Shown here piece by piece: positions 62,778 through 64,000 of a stretch of 64,000 nt of DNA. The DNA lies in assembly GCA_900473685.1 (NCBI GenBank), contig UCNE01000013.1:1-64000 (forward strand), written 5' to 3'. The notes beneath the pieces were generated by a model that did not search any database, was not told where the DNA came from, and worked only from the letters and a program-made list of their open reading frames with translations. The translations under genes and the position numbers were made by a program. The stretch is from Hyphomicrobiales bacterium. GTDB taxonomy: Bacteria > Pseudomonadota > Alphaproteobacteria > Rhizobiales > Rhizobiaceae. Each line of letters starts with the position of its first letter. Positions within the stretch are counted from its first letter, which is position 1.

Positions 62778-63062
62778 TCCCGCAACCGCGATACTTAGCT
62801 TAGGTCTCCTGCATTAAAGGGGGCCTTCATTGTCGTCGTCCGCGACGAGCAATTGCTGCGCCTCTCTATAACCTCGCCCCCATCAGCGCCAATCAGCATG
62901 CCCATATCCCGCGTAATCTGGGCTGCGACACGTTGCAGGCCTTTGCCAAACCAAACCGATGACCAAAACAGACCTTGAGGCGTTCCTGCCCGCGGGCAAC
63001 TGGCGTCCGCGTGCAATTACCGTGAAAACCCCGCGCAATCGAATCCCCTGCGATTTCCAGGC
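62778..63062. other. Gene-free stretch, nothing recognised
   Basis: About 285 bases between the hydrolase stop and the DUF1476 terminator. Short frames on both strands lack ribosome sites and resemble no family. I see no RNA gene, repeat or operator here. Confidence 0.4.
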
Positions 63063-63093
63063 ATAAAAAAACCGCCCGAAAATCCGGGCGGTT
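63062..63093 (-). terminator. Intrinsic terminator of DUF1476 gene
   Basis: Read on the minus strand, AACCGCCCG (63093-63085) and CGGGCGGTT (63078-63070) form a perfect stem with a 6-base loop, followed by TTTTTATGC. It lies 23 bases after the stop codon. Confidence 0.9.
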
Positions 63094-63115
63094 CAAAATT
63101 GCCGATAAGCAAATA

Positions 63116-63430
63116 TCAGCCGTTCTGGATCTGTGTCACGGCTTCCGACAGAAGCTCGAGCATCTTCAGGCGAATTTCGTCGTCAGTGAGCGAAATGCCG
63201 GCCGCATCGAAATCTGCACGAACCTTGCGCACAACATCCTCATGGCCGACTTCTTCGAAATCGGCGGCAACGACTTCCTTCGCATAGGCCGCCGGGTCGC
63301 TCTTGCCCAACAGTTCGGCTGCCCAGAGACCAAGAAGCTTGTTGCGGCGCGCCTCTGCCTTGAACTTCAACTCTTCATCGAGAGCAAACTTCGATTCGAA
63401 CGCCTTTTCGCGATCCTGCATATTGGTCAT
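63116..63430 (-). CDS. DUF1476 protein, ATPase zeta-subunit family
   Basis: A 104-residue helical protein of family DUF1476, whose Paracoccus member is the zeta inhibitor subunit of the F1FO ATP synthase. The family sequence is complete: MQDREKAFESKFALDEELKF, RRNKLLGLWAAELLGKS, YAKEVVAADFEEVGHEDVVRKV and the C-terminal SLTDDEIRLKMLELLSEAV. Inhibition in that group depends on the N-terminal segment, which is present here; activity in rhizobia is reported to be weaker, so its role is uncertain. ATG 63430 follows GGAG at 8 bases. Divergent from purC, a neighbourhood common in Rhizobiales. Confidence 0.92.
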   Translation of the reverse strand: MTNMQDREKAFESKFALDEELKFKAEARRNKLLGLWAAELLGKSDPAAYAKEVVAADFEEVGHEDVVRKVRADFDAAGISLTDDEIRLKMLELLSEAVTQIQNG

Positions 63431-63674
63431 CCTTGATCTCCCAAAACCGTTTTGAGTTTAGCTTTTCGCCCATAAACCAAAAGGTCGCCGAAAGTGCAAT
63501 GCGAAGTTTTCCGGCGCGGCGGCTTTCGTGCTACCCTGAAGCGGATCGGGCAGACGTAATTCAGGGGATCGGAACAGTCGCCGATTGTGAAATGGTTTCA
63601 TTTCGGTTATGGACCGCCTTAGAAAATACCAAGTGCGCAGCCCAAGAGCGCCTTTAGAGATAGAGACACCATTC

Positions 63675-64000
63675 ATGAACCGTCGCCGCCGTATCTACGA
63701 GGGCAAGGCCAAGATCCTTTACGAAGGTCCGGAGCCTGGCACTCTGATCCAGTTCTTCAAAGATGATGCTACGGCCTTCAACGCCAAGAAGCATGAGATC
63801 ATCGACGGCAAGGGTGTGCTCAACAACCGGATTTCGGAATATATCTTTACCCATCTGAACCGTATCGGCATCCCCACGCACTTTATCCGCCGCCTCAACA
63901 TGCGTGAGCAGCTGATCAAGGAAGTGGAAATCATTCCGCTCGAGATCGTTGTGCGCAACGTGGCTGCCGGCTCGCTGGCCAAGCGCCTCGGCATCGAGGA
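63675..64000 (+). CDS. purC: SAICAR synthetase PurC, cut by window edge
   Basis: Phosphoribosylaminoimidazole-succinocarboxamide synthase: joins CAIR and aspartate with ATP in purine synthesis. The first 108 residues are visible with the family signatures [54 protein letters not shown] and [23 protein letters not shown]. The gene continues beyond the window. ATG 63675 is the natural start; the ribosome site is modest (AGAGA about 10 bases before). With purB at 59.4 kb it makes two purine genes on the same strand but in separate units. Confidence 0.96.
   Translation, partial: MNRRRRIYEGKAKILYEGPEPGTLIQFFKDDATAFNAKKHEIIDGKGVLNNRISEYIFTHLNRIGIPTHFIRRLNMREQLIKEVEIIPLEIVVRNVAAGSLAKRLGIE

Noticed and set aside
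1..64000. CRISPR arrays, rRNA or tRNA genes, insertion sequences
   Set aside because: No regularly spaced repeats, conserved tRNA arms, rRNA segments or transposase motifs were seen in this window, apart from the integrase.

Overview
The window looks like a chromosomal segment of a Rhizobiaceae bacterium (Agrobacterium/Rhizobium/Allorhizobium group). Evidence for this: GC-rich coding DNA with strong third-position GC; a class II (B12-dependent) ribonucleotide reductase NrdJ; a seven-gene suf operon with two cysteine desulfurases; the alphaproteobacterial DUF1476 (ATPase zeta) protein beside purC; and many short families typical of rhizobia (DUF2259, DUF455, CbpM). Assignments rest on reading protein motifs and family knowledge; no database search was possible.

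Layout. 1-1.6 kb: the edge of an integrated element, with a P4-type tyrosine integrase, the start of a cargo gene and G+T-rich DNA. 1.65-8.5 kb: gpt, a secreted Cache-like protein, nrdJ behind a tandem NrdR-box candidate, and an ATP-grasp ligase. 8.6-11.7 kb: a membrane-anchored class III nucleotide cyclase with TPRs, followed by a shorter paralogue of its TPR half. 11.8-20.8 kb: VOC protein, cbpM-cbpA, two L,D-transpeptidases, an NTF2-like protein, a patch of small ORFs around a DapA homologue that has lost its catalytic residues, and a copper-handling pair. 21.0-25.6 kb: a tandem glycine riboswitch followed by gcvT-gcvH-gcvP. 25.7-34.7 kb: a three-PAS histidine kinase and the suf operon (S-B-C-D-S-T-A, minus strand). 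34.9-49.6 kb: hydrolase, DnaB-like ATPase, diguanylate cyclase, anmK, tyrS, a giant AsmA/YhdP-type protein, peroxiredoxin, ferritin-like DUF455, an M23 peptidase, a DEAD-box helicase and a NUDIX hydrolase. 49.2-55.0 kb: a minus-strand operon for maturation of molybdenum hydroxylases (MoxR ATPase, VWA protein, split XdhC, MocA-like protein), with a flavin reductase at its head and a TfoX-type protein at its tail. 55.1-64 kb: an orphan periplasmic binding protein, P1 peptidase, rpe, two envelope proteins, purB, PilZ, a DUF2189-like membrane protein, a small hydrolase, DUF1476 and the start of purC.

How the genes fit together. Most of the window is housekeeping: one-carbon metabolism under glycine control, Fe-S assembly probably under iron control, purine synthesis and salvage, dNTP supply, and envelope remodelling. 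The accessory or unusual parts are the integrase edge (with a hairpin covering its start codon), the cyclase/TPR duplication with shared AT-rich palindromes, the pseudo-DapA with its small overlapping gene, and the molybdenum-hydroxylase maturation operon whose enzyme subunits are not in the window. I did not find a convincing defence system, CRISPR array, tRNA or rRNA.
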